Origin: Fibrobacter sp.
GTDB taxonomy: Bacteria; Fibrobacterota; Fibrobacteria; Fibrobacterales; Fibrobacteraceae
DNA length: 25,199 bases
Assembly: GCA_017520105.1 (NCBI GenBank)
Contig: JAFWRL010000031.1
Location: forward strand, 1-25,199
Direction: 5' to 3'
A program made the translations under genes and the position numbers. Shown piece by piece: positions 6,259 to 13,940 of the stretch. The notes under the pieces are model-generated. The model was not told where the DNA came from, did no database searches, and saw nothing but the letters and a program-made list of their open reading frames with translations. Positions within the stretch are counted from its first letter, which is position 1, and each line of letters starts with the position of its first letter.

Positions 6259-8562
6259 ATGGATGTAGAAAATATTCTTGCGGGGTTGAACTCCGACCAG
6301 CGTGCTGCTGTACTGCACGACCATGAAAAGAACGGACAACTTTTGATTTTAGCGGGGGCGGGCTCGGGAAAAACTTCTGTTTTGACCAAGCGAATCCAGT
6401 ACCGGATAATGTCTGGCGTTGAACCGGAAAAAATCTTGGCGCTCACGTTTACGGCGAAAGCGGCTACCGAAATGCGGGAACGTGTGCAAAAACTGTTCCC
6501 CGATGCAGGCGTGCGGCTATGCACGTTCCATTCGCTTGCGCTGTTTATCCTCAAGTCGAAAGTGCCTGTTATGCTCACTATGGAAAGGCGATCCCGGAAT
6601 AAATCCGGGATGACAAGTGAGGAAAGGAGATCCCCGAATAAATCGGGGATGACAGCGGAGGCTTACAGCTCTTGCCCTGCATACGAGCTTGTCGGTTTCA
6701 AGAAAATGCCTGTGCCGACGGAGTCGGCGGACAAGTCCTTTATGCAGGAATTGGCGAAAGTCGGCGGACGAAAATTCCGCTTCTCACGCGAAGAACTTTT
6801 TTCGGATGCGCATCCTGCGAAGCTCCTGAAAAAGTTGGAACCTTTGCGTAATCGCGTTTTGGAATCTGGACAAGTCGTTTTTGAAGACCTTATTTATCAG
6901 GCAATTCATTTGCTCGAAAATCATGATGAAGTACGCGCGTATTTCCAGAATCAATGGACGGAAATTCTCGTGGATGAATACCAGGACATCAACCCGTCGC
7001 AGTATCGGCTTGTCAAGGCGTTGCTCGGTGAACGCAAATCGCTTTTTGTCGTTGGCGATGACGACCAGGCTATTTACGGATTTCGTGGCGCCGACATAGG
7101 AAATATCAACCGCTTCCGCGATGACTTCAAGGAGAGCTCGCTCATCCGTCTGGAATGGAATTACCGCTCGGTGGCAAACATCTTGCATTTTTCGAACCGT
7201 ATTTTCGAAAACAAGCCCATCCACTTGCGGAAAGTCTTGCGTGCCGGCAATATGAACGGTTCCGGCGGTTCGTCGATTTTCAAGGAAAACCGGGAACCCG
7301 AAATTTGGGTGAGCGAAGACCCGGTCGAAGAAATGCAGAAAATTATCGAATCCATCAAGCTGCTCCGAGAAAGCTACGACTTGCAATGGAAAAATTTTGC
7401 TATTCTCGTGCGCTATAATAGGCAACGCCTATACTATGAAGAGGCCCTTCGCGATGCCCGCCTCCCGATTGCGGGGGATGTCGTGGCCGGCGCAGAGGCG
7501 GTTGGCGACATCAACGGCGGTGAAGTTCTCGAAGACGGAATCCACGTCGAGACGGTCCATGCGTCCAAGGGGCTCCAGTATGCGGTGGTCTATTATGCGG
7601 GAATGTCCGAGGGGCTTACGCCGGGTTCTTGCTCGGGGAACCGCGCACAGCGTAAAAAACAGCTGGATGAAGAGCGTAGATTGTTCTATGTCGGGGTCAC
7701 GCGGGCAGAATCTTTTTTGGTTTTACTATATTGCAAACATAGGTATTGGAAAGGGCGCCTTGCGAAATTCAAACGGTCTCGCTTTTTGCCCAGGGAAACT
7801 TCAAAGGTCGATATAAATATGCCAGTTATGTTATTTAGAATATACGCCGTGGCGAGAATCTTTTTCTTTATGCTCCGGTATATTGTAAAAATTGCCTTTG
7901 TCTATATGTTCCGTCGCAAAGACTTGGATTCTTGGATTGAAGAAAAGGTGCAATACTTTTCCCGGTTCTGCATGAAGGTCTTGCGTGTCGATTTGACTAT
8001 TGAAGACCAGGCGCAACTCGCAAAAGTCGATTGGACCCGCCCGGTGTTCGTGATGGGCAATCATCGCTCGTACTTGGATATTCCGCTCGCGTTCCTTGCC
8101 TTGCAGCGTACTGTTGGGTTTATCGCCAAGACGCAGTTGCAGCGCATCCCGATTTTGAATTTCTGGATGCATAAGCTGGGCTGTGTCTTTATCGATAGGG
8201 AAAAAGGCGGCGGTGCGGCAACCATCCAGAAGGCGGTCCAGTCGGGCAAGATGCTTAGACTTTTCATTTTCCCGGAAGGCACTCGCAGCAAGCGCGATGG
8301 CATGGTCGCTTTCAAGAGCGGTTGCTTTAGGCTGGCTGTCGATGCGAATGCTATCATTTTGCCTATTGTTACAAAAGGTTCCGACCTGCTTTGGGAACAC
8401 CGCAAGGATTCCAAGCACCACCCGGTCAACATGAAAATTCTTGAACCGATAGATACGGTTGAATTCAAGAAAACGCATGGTGGCGACGAAATGGACCCGC
8501 GCCATGAACTGCTCCCGTACGTCCGCGGCAAGATGGAAGAAGCGTATGATAGGCGTGTTTGA
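6259..8562 (+). CDS. UvrD-like superfamily 1 helicase fused to a PlsC-type 1-acylglycerol-3-phosphate acyltransferase
   Basis: A single 767-aa frame. Residues 1-520 form an SF1A helicase: Q motif LNSDQRAAV, Walker A AGAGSGKT (32-39), TFTAKAATEM, DEYQD (239-243), GDDDQAIYGFRGA, WNYRS, VHASKGLQY, and motif VI EERRLFYVGVTRA. Residues 521-767 form a complete acyltransferase: hydrophobic N-terminal segment, catalytic NHRSYLD (H-x4-D), GCVFIDRE, FPEGTRSKRD and LPIVTKGSD. The helicase part ends with the usual SRFLP tail just before Met521 (7819), which has AAAGG about 12 bases upstream, so PlsC may also be made separately. The 2B subdomain is almost absent. Two palindromic repeats add about 26 residues near 109-134. 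ATG 6259 is preferred over TTG 6220 because the Q motif then sits at the N terminus; AAGGGG lies 12 bases upstream. Confidence 0.85.
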   Translation: MDVENILAGLNSDQRAAVLHDHEKNGQLLILAGAGSGKTSVLTKRIQYRIMSGVEPEKILALTFTAKAATEMRERVQKLFPDAGVRLCTFHSLALFILKSKVPVMLTMERRSRNKSGMTSEERRSPNKSGMTAEAYSSCPAYELVGFKKMPVPTESADKSFMQELAKVGGRKFRFSREELFSDAHPAKLLKKLEPLRNRVLESGQVVFEDLIYQAIHLLENHDEVRAYFQNQWTEILVDEYQDINPSQYRLVKALLGERKSLFVVGDDDQAIYGFRGADIGNINRFRDDFKESSLIRLEWNYRSVANILHFSNRIFENKPIHLRKVLRAGNMNGSGGSSIFKENREPEIWVSEDPVEEMQKIIESIKLLRESYDLQWKNFAILVRYNRQRLYYEEALRDARLPIAGDVVAGAEAVGDINGGEVLEDGIHVETVHASKGLQYAVVYYAGMSEGLTPGSCSGNRAQRKKQLDEERRLFYVGVTRAESFLVLLYCKHRYWKGRLAKFKRSRFLPRETSKVDINMPVMLFRIYAVARIFFFMLRYIVKIAFVYMFRRKDLDSWIEEKVQYFSRFCMKVLRVDLTIEDQAQLAKVDWTRPVFVMGNHRSYLDIPLAFLALQRTVGFIAKTQLQRIPILNFWMHKLGCVFIDREKGGGAATIQKAVQSGKMLRLFIFPEGTRSKRDGMVAFKSGCFRLAVDANAIILPIVTKGSDLLWEHRKDSKHHPVNMKILEPIDTVEFKKTHGGDEMDPRHELLPYVRGKMEEAYDRRV
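6582..6654 (+). repeat. Two tandem REP-like palindromes inside the helicase coding region
   Basis: Copy 1 (6582-6615) is GGAAAGGCG, stem ATCCCGG (6591-6597), loop AATAAAT, stem CCGGGAT (6605-6611), then GACA. Copy 2 (6621-6654) has the same plan with stem ATCCCCG/CGGGGAT and the identical loop. The period is 39 bp, or 13 codons, so the frame is kept. They encode two similar peptides, ERRSRNKSGMTS and ERRSPNKSGMTA. The boundaries match intergenic copies at 1653 and 10152. Confidence 0.88.
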
Positions 8563-9355
8563 TTCCGGCTTTGGCGGGCTCACGATTTTGCAGAAGCTCC
8601 GACACACGCTTCCGCAGTACGATTACCTGTACCTGGGCGATAACGCACGTGCTCCGTATGGCTCCCGCAGTTTCGAGACGATATACCGCTACACGCTCCA
8701 GTCGGTGCGCGAACTGTTCCGCCGCGGGTGCCCGCTGGTGATTCTCGCCTGTAATACCGCTTCGGCAAAGGCACTCCGCAGCATCCAGCAGCAGGTGCTC
8801 CCGGTCGAGTTCCCGGACCGCCGAGTGCTTGGCATTGTCCGGCCGACCGCCGAAGAAATCGGCAAGTTCTCGAAAACGGGACATATCGGCATTTTCGCGA
8901 CGGCAGGGACGGTGTCCTCGAACAGTTACGTCCTCGAAATCAGTCACTTTTTCCCGAACCTGCATGTGACCCAGCATGCCTGCCCGATGTGGGTCCCGCT
9001 CGTGGAGTACGGCGAGCGCGGAACCGAGGGCTCTCGCTTTTTTGTGAAAAAGGACGTCGAACAGCTCCTGGCGGCAGACCCCGAAATCGATACGGTTTTG
9101 CTGGCCTGCACACACTACCCGCTTCTCGAAGGCGAAATTCGGGCCGCACTTCCACCCCATGTCCGACTGATTGTCCAGGGCGATATCGTCGCCGACAAGA
9201 CTCTCGATTATCTCCGCCGGCATGTGGACATGGAAAAACGGCTTTCGAAGGGCGGAAATGTTAAATATTTGACAACAGATACCGCAGAATTTTTCAAAAA
9301 AGGCGCTTTTCGCTTTGGAATGGAAGATATTTCGGCGGAGTCGTTGACTTTTTAA
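8546..9355 (+). CDS. murI: Glutamate racemase
   Basis: The 269-aa protein interconverts L- and D-glutamate for peptidoglycan. It starts MIGVFDSGFGGLTIL (catalytic-site Asp-Ser) and contains the two catalytic cysteine motifs ACNTASA (about residues 70-76) and ACTHYPLL (about 183-190, with the conserved His), plus GDNARAPYG near residue 31. ATG 8546 is chosen because the family always begins at this FDSGxGG motif; the frame extends further upstream but only as a shadow of the previous gene. The start lies 17 bases inside the end of the helicase-acyltransferase frame, so translation is probably coupled. It closes the plus-strand run that began at 3268. Confidence 0.95.
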   Translation: MIGVFDSGFGGLTILQKLRHTLPQYDYLYLGDNARAPYGSRSFETIYRYTLQSVRELFRRGCPLVILACNTASAKALRSIQQQVLPVEFPDRRVLGIVRPTAEEIGKFSKTGHIGIFATAGTVSSNSYVLEISHFFPNLHVTQHACPMWVPLVEYGERGTEGSRFFVKKDVEQLLAADPEIDTVLLACTHYPLLEGEIRAALPPHVRLIVQGDIVADKTLDYLRRHVDMEKRLSKGGNVKYLTTDTAEFFKKGAFRFGMEDISAESLTF

Positions 9356-9455
9356 TCTGTAAATTGTATTTTGATGCTTGTTACTGACGAACCGTACTCG
9401 GTCCGCTTGTATTCTTTTTAATTTCGAACTTTTAACTATTGAGTGGATTTTTAAA

Positions 9456-10094
9456 ATGCCAAAAACACAGATCAATCTTGAAGGTTGGCAAGACTACCGC
9501 GGCAACATGGCGGGGAGTCTGCTTTATGTGGAAACTAGCCACCAGTCCGAAATGCCCGTCCGCGACCAGCTGAACGAAAATGAAAAGGGCTTTCTCTATG
9601 AACCGAACTACGAAACCAGCACTTATGGTTTGATGAGCTGCTACAATGTAAAGGCGATCAACACGATTGTGAAGAGCAAGAGCCGTTACATTCTATTTGG
9701 CACCCGCTACGAAGGTTTGAGCGATTCCGAAATGCGCAACAAGTACCTCATCATGGGTTACATGCGCATCGACAAGATCAAGGATGTTCGCACCCGCCAC
9801 GTGCAGCGCTACATGGCAAACCCTGAAATGGAAGAACCTGAATGCATGCAGATGGAACACAACTGGGCTGTCTATGGCCCGATGCGCTTTGTCTCGCTGG
9901 ACGATTCCTTCGTGGTCACGGATGAAATCCTCAAGGAATGGGGCTACAAAGGTCACGCTTCCCGCCAGCTCAAGACCGTGTTCACCAAGGAACACCTCGA
10001 AAAGATTTTGGCCCACTTGGATTCCAAGCAGGACATGATTGACGAGTACATCGCGACAGTCGATGAATACAAGGAAGCCCTCGCCGAAGAATAA
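9456..10094 (+). CDS. Conserved-looking hypothetical protein, 212 aa
   Basis: I do not recognise the family. The protein is soluble, with no signal peptide or membrane segment. It has an aromatic-rich N-terminal half (GWQDYRGNMAGSLLYVETSHQSE, then YILFGTRYEG and KYLIMGYMRIDKI, which look like beta strands). A charged helical C-terminal tail follows (EHLEKILAHLDSKQDMIDEYIATVDEYKEALAEE). Codon use matches the housekeeping genes around it, favouring a real, well-expressed gene. ATG 9456 is chosen over an upstream in-frame TTG because codon bias starts there; GAGTGG lies about 10 bases upstream. It is 100 bases after murI and is followed by its own terminator. The alternation of GTRY and GYMRI strands could suit a nucleotide- or RNA-binding fold, but that is a guess. 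Confidence 0.75.
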   Translation: MPKTQINLEGWQDYRGNMAGSLLYVETSHQSEMPVRDQLNENEKGFLYEPNYETSTYGLMSCYNVKAINTIVKSKSRYILFGTRYEGLSDSEMRNKYLIMGYMRIDKIKDVRTRHVQRYMANPEMEEPECMQMEHNWAVYGPMRFVSLDDSFVVTDEILKEWGYKGHASRQLKTVFTKEHLEKILAHLDSKQDMIDEYIATVDEYKEALAEE

Positions 10095-10118
10095 TTCTTC
10101 GAAAAGCGAAGTTTGAAA

Positions 10119-10143
10119 GTCCCCGCTCCGGCGGGGCTTTTTT
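10119..10143 (+). terminator. Intrinsic terminator of the 212-aa gene
   Basis: CCCCGC (10121-10126) pairs with GCGGGG (10131-10136) around TCCG and is followed by CTTTTTTTG. It begins 25 bases after the stop codon. Confidence 0.85.
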
Positions 10144-10151
10144 GTATAAAA

Positions 10152-10203
10152 AGGAGATGCCCGCTCGGTGGCGGGCATGACATGTGCTCGGTGGCGGGCA
10201 TGA
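10152..10203. repeat. Palindromic repeat of the AAAGGAGAT...ATGACA family with a partial duplicate
   Basis: AAGGAG is followed by stem ATGCCCGC (10157-10164), loop TCGGTG and stem GCGGGCAT (10171-10178), then GACA. An 18-bp direct repeat GCTCGGTGGCGGGCATGA occurs at 10163-10180 and 10186-10203, showing recent partial duplication. On the minus strand the hairpin is followed by CTCCTTTTT, so it may terminate the membrane-protein gene ending at 10223. Confidence 0.75.
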
Positions 10204-10222
10204 ATAAGGTGCTTGCGGATGA

Positions 10223-11164
10223 CTATTTTTTGCGGGCGATAAGCACGATTGCGCCTTGGGCCGCCTGGAAAAGCAACGGAATATAGCCCAGCAGGCCTGC
10301 TGCCAGCACGACCGGGGCTGGGATTCCGAGAATTCCGGTGAACAGGGCGACCTGAATCCCTTCGCGGACGCCGATGCCGTTCAGCGAAATCGGGAGCATC
10401 GACACGACTATGGTAATGCTCGTGAATACGACCAAAATGCTGATGTCGATATCGACTCCGACCGCCTTGAAATAAGCGTAGGCTATAAACAATGTCAGTA
10501 ACTGTATCCACAGGGAGTCCAGCGACGAAAGAAAGAGCTGTTTTTTGTACTTCCTGTAAATGGAAAGGCTTGCCTGCAACTTGGGGATGAAGGTGAGTTT
10601 ATCCGTGACAAAATGGGGAATCGGGAACTTGTCCGAAAAAAGGCAGAGCAGGATAAAAACCATGCAGGCAAGAAGGGCTGCCGTCATGGTAACTGTATAG
10701 ACGAGGGGAATTTCTGCCTTGTTCAACGCAAAGGGGAGCGCAATGAAAAAGCAAAGGAACATGGCGAGTAGCCCTTGGATGCGGGCGAGCAATACCGCCG
10801 AAACCGATTGACTTGTCTGGTTGAACTTTTTGCCGAAGGCGAGCGACTTTACGGCATCGCCTCCGAAACCGGTCGGCAACAAGTTGTTGAAAAAGTAGCC
10901 CAGGGCGGTGTAGGCGTAGTATGTCTTGAAAGGAATTTCCGGACCCTGCACCGAAAGGCCTTTCCAGCGGTTCGCCTGGATGGCCATGATGAGTGTCGCT
11001 GCGACAAGCATGGCGATAATCCAGGGGGTCATGCCGACGTTCCAGTTCTGGATGACATCTGCGAAAGGAATCTTGTGGAAAATATAGGCAAAGCCGCCAA
11101 CGCTAACAAAAAGTTGGATAATTCGCTTGATAAAAAGCTTCTTGCTTGTGTTATCGGTTGCCAT
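10223..11164 (-). CDS. UPF0104 / lysylphosphatidylglycerol synthase-type transmembrane protein (second copy)
   Basis: The 313-aa polytopic protein has roughly eight membrane segments and the two family signatures NNLLPTGFGGDAVKS and LPISLNGIGVREG. It is a diverged paralogue of the 5207-6193 product, likely another flippase-like protein for a lipid or lipid-linked sugar. MATDNTSKK at 11164 is chosen as start: AGGA lies three bases upstream, and the in-frame extension to 11425 only runs antisense through the divergent methyltransferase. It is transcribed away from that methyltransferase, with a 60-base AT-rich gap that must hold both promoters. The C terminus ends in basic residues (LIARKK), normal for a cytoplasmic tail. 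Confidence 0.87.
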   Translation of the reverse strand: MATDNTSKKLFIKRIIQLFVSVGGFAYIFHKIPFADVIQNWNVGMTPWIIAMLVAATLIMAIQANRWKGLSVQGPEIPFKTYYAYTALGYFFNNLLPTGFGGDAVKSLAFGKKFNQTSQSVSAVLLARIQGLLAMFLCFFIALPFALNKAEIPLVYTVTMTAALLACMVFILLCLFSDKFPIPHFVTDKLTFIPKLQASLSIYRKYKKQLFLSSLDSLWIQLLTLFIAYAYFKAVGVDIDISILVVFTSITIVVSMLPISLNGIGVREGIQVALFTGILGIPAPVVLAAGLLGYIPLLFQAAQGAIVLIARKK

Positions 11165-11224
11165 TGTCCTAAAAATAGCATTTTGGCTACAGAAAAAATT
11201 ATATTTGATTAAAAAGAGGCTTTT

Positions 11225-11848
11225 ATGTATCCGAATAAAATTCGTTATGATATCGCGATGTTGGTTCCTAAAGATGCCAAAAGTGTTTTGGAAATAGGGG
11301 CCGGTTCTGGCAAGAACTGTGTTATTTACCCGAAAGATTCCTATAAGGTGGCTATTGAACCAGAACAAAGAACGGACTGCCAGACTGTGGATAACTTTCC
11401 GGGCGGTTTCAACGAATACCATCATGTGTTATACGAAGACTATAAAGAAGACCGAAAGTTTGACCTGATTGTCATGTGTGACGTGTTGGAACATGTAAAT
11501 GATCCTGTGGATTTAATCAATTTTTGCAAGAATCACTTGACTCCGGAGGGACATATCTTGTTGTCTCTCCCAAACTTTATCTGTGTCGAGAATATTCTCA
11601 AGATTATCATCACGCGTGATTTCCGGTATGTCAAGGTGGATCAAGGTGAAAAGGCCTTGGGTGTTCTAGACATTAACCACAAGACTTTTTGGACCAAGAA
11701 GAGCTTTATCCGCTTTGCCAAGGAAAATGGCCTTGAAGTCGAGCGTATCGTGGGGATACGCAAACAGTTGAAATTTATGCCGAATATTTTGAGTCACCTC
11801 AGTTATATCCCGTTCCAGTACGGTTTTTTGACCAAAATAAAGAAATAA
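11225..11848 (+). CDS. SAM-dependent methyltransferase (Methyltransf_23-like)
   Basis: The 207-aa protein has motif I VLEIGAGSGKN (about residues 20-30), an acidic residue after the second strand in VAIEPE, and FDLIVMCDVLEHVNDP, the typical motif IV/post-IV of the ubiE/Methyltransf_23 type. The C-terminal part (HKTFWTKKSFIRFAKENGLEVERIVG) resembles polysaccharide- or lipid-linked sugar methyltransferases found in glycan clusters. ATG 11225 has AGAGG about 6 bases upstream. It is divergent from the second flippase-like gene and followed after 56 bases by the LamG-like lipoprotein. The substrate is unknown. Confidence 0.85.
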   Translation: MYPNKIRYDIAMLVPKDAKSVLEIGAGSGKNCVIYPKDSYKVAIEPEQRTDCQTVDNFPGGFNEYHHVLYEDYKEDRKFDLIVMCDVLEHVNDPVDLINFCKNHLTPEGHILLSLPNFICVENILKIIITRDFRYVKVDQGEKALGVLDINHKTFWTKKSFIRFAKENGLEVERIVGIRKQLKFMPNILSHLSYIPFQYGFLTKIKK

Positions 11849-11892
11849 GTTCTTGTCTTTTTAGTGGGAAATTATTATTTTCTTATTTAGTG

Positions 11893-11900
11893 AAAGGAGG
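11893..11900 (+). promoter_or_regulatory. Strong Shine-Dalgarno AAAGGAGG deciding the lipoprotein start
   Basis: AAAGGAGG stands four bases before ATG 11905. The frame opens earlier at GTG 11890, but that codon precedes the binding site, and only the 11905 start gives a normal lipoprotein signal peptide. Confidence 0.9.
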
Positions 11901-11904
11901 TTTC

Positions 11905-13863
11905 ATGAATAAAAAATATTTAATTCCTGCGGTTGCTTTGGCAACGTTTGGTGTAATTGCGGGATGTTCCTCGAATTCGGATGATTTTTCATCTCCGGTT
12001 TCGGCTGGTGATAAACAGGTTCCGTCTGAAGGTATTGCTGTAGTCAATGTACAGGACGCTAAGGCCCATATGGCTCTTTACAGACGTTCCGTCGTTGATT
12101 CTCGTCAATTTGACGCTTCGACTTCTGAAGAACTTGAAAACGCTTCTGTTACGATTGACTCTACGCTTGAAAATGGCAATATTGCAGTCAACGCCGATGT
12201 GACGGTTAAGGACGACTCCACTTATACAGTTGCCTCGGCTGGCGTCGATGGCGATGGTGCCGCTTGGATTGTTCAAGTAGAAAATGGTGCGGTTGTTTAT
12301 TCTTGGCGCGACAAGGCGAATGGCAAATGGAAAAAGTTTGAAACGGATAAAGTTTGTGATAAGAACAAACTTAACAATATCCGCGTGGAGCATGCCGAAT
12401 CGGTTGTTGTCATCGTGGTGAACGGCAAAATCGAGGGGGCTTTCCGTAATGGCACCGAAATCTCGGTGAAAGGTAAGATTACAATCGGTTTCGATAAGAA
12501 AGAATCCGGCAAGTGCCATTGCAAAAATGGTAAAATCGACCAGATTGACGTAGAAGTCGTGAAGGATATCAAGGATACGGTTGAATCTGTGGTTGATACC
12601 ACCGCGACTTGCAAGACTTTGCCGAAAGGTTGTGGGGACGTTGAAGTCGAAAAAGGCGATTCCTTAAAACTCGATAAGGCTTGGATTGCCGAATGGGACT
12701 TTAATGATTCCGCAAACGTTGGCCTTGATGCGACAGGCAACGGGCACAATGCGACCGTGACTGAAGGTGCGGTCTCCGCTGTTGAAGGAATCGCTGCTTT
12801 TGATGGTCAGTCCGGTTTCTCGGTGAAGCTTGATTCTAAAATCAAGATTAACGATTTTGTCGTGGAAGCACGAGTAAAGCCGACTCAATTTAGCACGATG
12901 CAGAATATTCTTGTCGCCGAGCCTCCTGGAAGAGGTGTGGACGGCTGGATTCTCCGCATTGATGAAGGTGTTTTGACGGTCCATCTGCGTGATGCAGACA
13001 AGAGCGGCGATGACTGGAAGGCTTTCCCGGGCAAGGCCATGACTCTTGACAAATGGAGCGAAATCCGTTTGGAACGCAGTGCCGATAGCGTTAAGCTGTT
13101 CCAGGATGGTGAACTTACTGTTGCGGCTGCCTATACGGGCGATTTGACACAGATGGCTTACGACTGGAGTATTGGTTATGATGGCATGCAACAGGCTTTC
13201 CATGACCGCTATTTCGTTGGCGAAATGGACTACGTCCGCTTTGGCAAGCTCGGTTCCTTTACTGAGGGTTCTGTGACCGAAAAGGTGGAACAGCCGCTTG
13301 TCGCTTGGGAATTCAACGAACCGAAGTTCGTGGGCCTTGATCGCATGGCCAACAATTCCACGAAGTATTTGGTGGGTGAACCAGAAGTTGTCGATACGAC
13401 GGTTGTTCTCGATGGCAAGTCTGGTTTGGTGGTTCCGCTTTCCAAGACTTTCAAGCGCAATACCTTTGCTATTGAAACTCGCGTGAAACCGACCAAGTTT
13501 GGCGAAATGCAGAACATCATCGTGGCTGAACCTCCTGGACGCTATGGCACTGGCTGGATTGTTCGCCTCGACAATGGCGTGCTTACGGTTCACTTCCGTG
13601 ACGAAGACGTTGATGGTACGGAATGGAACCTCTATAAAGGAGACAAGCTTGCTCTTGATGAATGGACTAAGATTCGCGTAGAACGCACTGCCGATTCCAT
13701 CAAGGTTTTCCAGAACGACAATTTGGTAGTGAAGGCGGCAGCTAAGGGCGATGTGTCCGCTTTGGGATATGACATTGGCATAGGTTACGATGCGATGATG
13801 CAAGCAAAGCATAACCGTTTCTTTGTCGGCGAAATCGACTATATCCGTTACTACGGATTGTAG
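11905..13863 (+). CDS. Lipoprotein with LamG/concanavalin-like repeats
   Basis: The 652-aa protein has signal peptide MNKKYLIPAVALATFGVIAGC with lipobox IAGC, so Cys21 is the expected lipidated residue. Residues ~55-215 form a divergent jelly-roll-like domain with a KCHC cluster. Residues ~260-455 and ~465-652 are two clear tandem repeats, each with W-E/D-F-N, GLD, FDGQSG/LDGKSG, VEARVKPT/IETRVKPT, NILVAEPPGR/NIIVAEPPGR, GVLTVH, and IGYD...RFFVGE-DYVR near the end. This is the LamG/concanavalin A-like pattern, usually carbohydrate- or surface-binding. No catalytic residues were recognised. It probably sits on the outer membrane. It has its own strong ribosome binding site and a terminator 30 bases after the stop. 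Polysaccharide binding is inferred from fold and habitat, not shown. Confidence 0.87.
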   Translation: MNKKYLIPAVALATFGVIAGCSSNSDDFSSPVSAGDKQVPSEGIAVVNVQDAKAHMALYRRSVVDSRQFDASTSEELENASVTIDSTLENGNIAVNADVTVKDDSTYTVASAGVDGDGAAWIVQVENGAVVYSWRDKANGKWKKFETDKVCDKNKLNNIRVEHAESVVVIVVNGKIEGAFRNGTEISVKGKITIGFDKKESGKCHCKNGKIDQIDVEVVKDIKDTVESVVDTTATCKTLPKGCGDVEVEKGDSLKLDKAWIAEWDFNDSANVGLDATGNGHNATVTEGAVSAVEGIAAFDGQSGFSVKLDSKIKINDFVVEARVKPTQFSTMQNILVAEPPGRGVDGWILRIDEGVLTVHLRDADKSGDDWKAFPGKAMTLDKWSEIRLERSADSVKLFQDGELTVAAAYTGDLTQMAYDWSIGYDGMQQAFHDRYFVGEMDYVRFGKLGSFTEGSVTEKVEQPLVAWEFNEPKFVGLDRMANNSTKYLVGEPEVVDTTVVLDGKSGLVVPLSKTFKRNTFAIETRVKPTKFGEMQNIIVAEPPGRYGTGWIVRLDNGVLTVHFRDEDVDGTEWNLYKGDKLALDEWTKIRVERTADSIKVFQNDNLVVKAAAKGDVSALGYDIGIGYDAMMQAKHNRFFVGEIDYIRYYGL

Positions 13864-13892
13864 TAATTTGCTTTGCATTTAATCTATATTTG

Positions 13893-13918
13893 AAGGGACC
13901 GTGCCGGTCCCTTTTTTT
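13893..13918 (+). terminator. Intrinsic terminator of the LamG-like lipoprotein gene
   Basis: AAGGGACC (13893-13900) pairs with GGTCCCTT (13906-13913) around a five-base loop and runs into seven Ts. It starts 30 bases after the stop and ends 23 bases before the next gene. Confidence 0.93.
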
Positions 13919-13940
13919 GTTCCTTTTGCTTTGGATAATT

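Noticed and set aside
8465..9475. 336-aa open frame antisense to murI
   Set aside because: No start signal and no family motif; murI on the plus strand is unambiguous.
9695..9715. Second sigma-54-like site (TTGGCACCCGC)
   Set aside because: It lies within a coding sequence and lacks the TTGC element at the required spacing.
12664..13878. 404-aa open frame antisense to the LamG-like lipoprotein
   Set aside because: It mirrors the sense codon pattern, with no motif and no start signal; the sense frame has a lipobox, domains and a strong Shine-Dalgarno.
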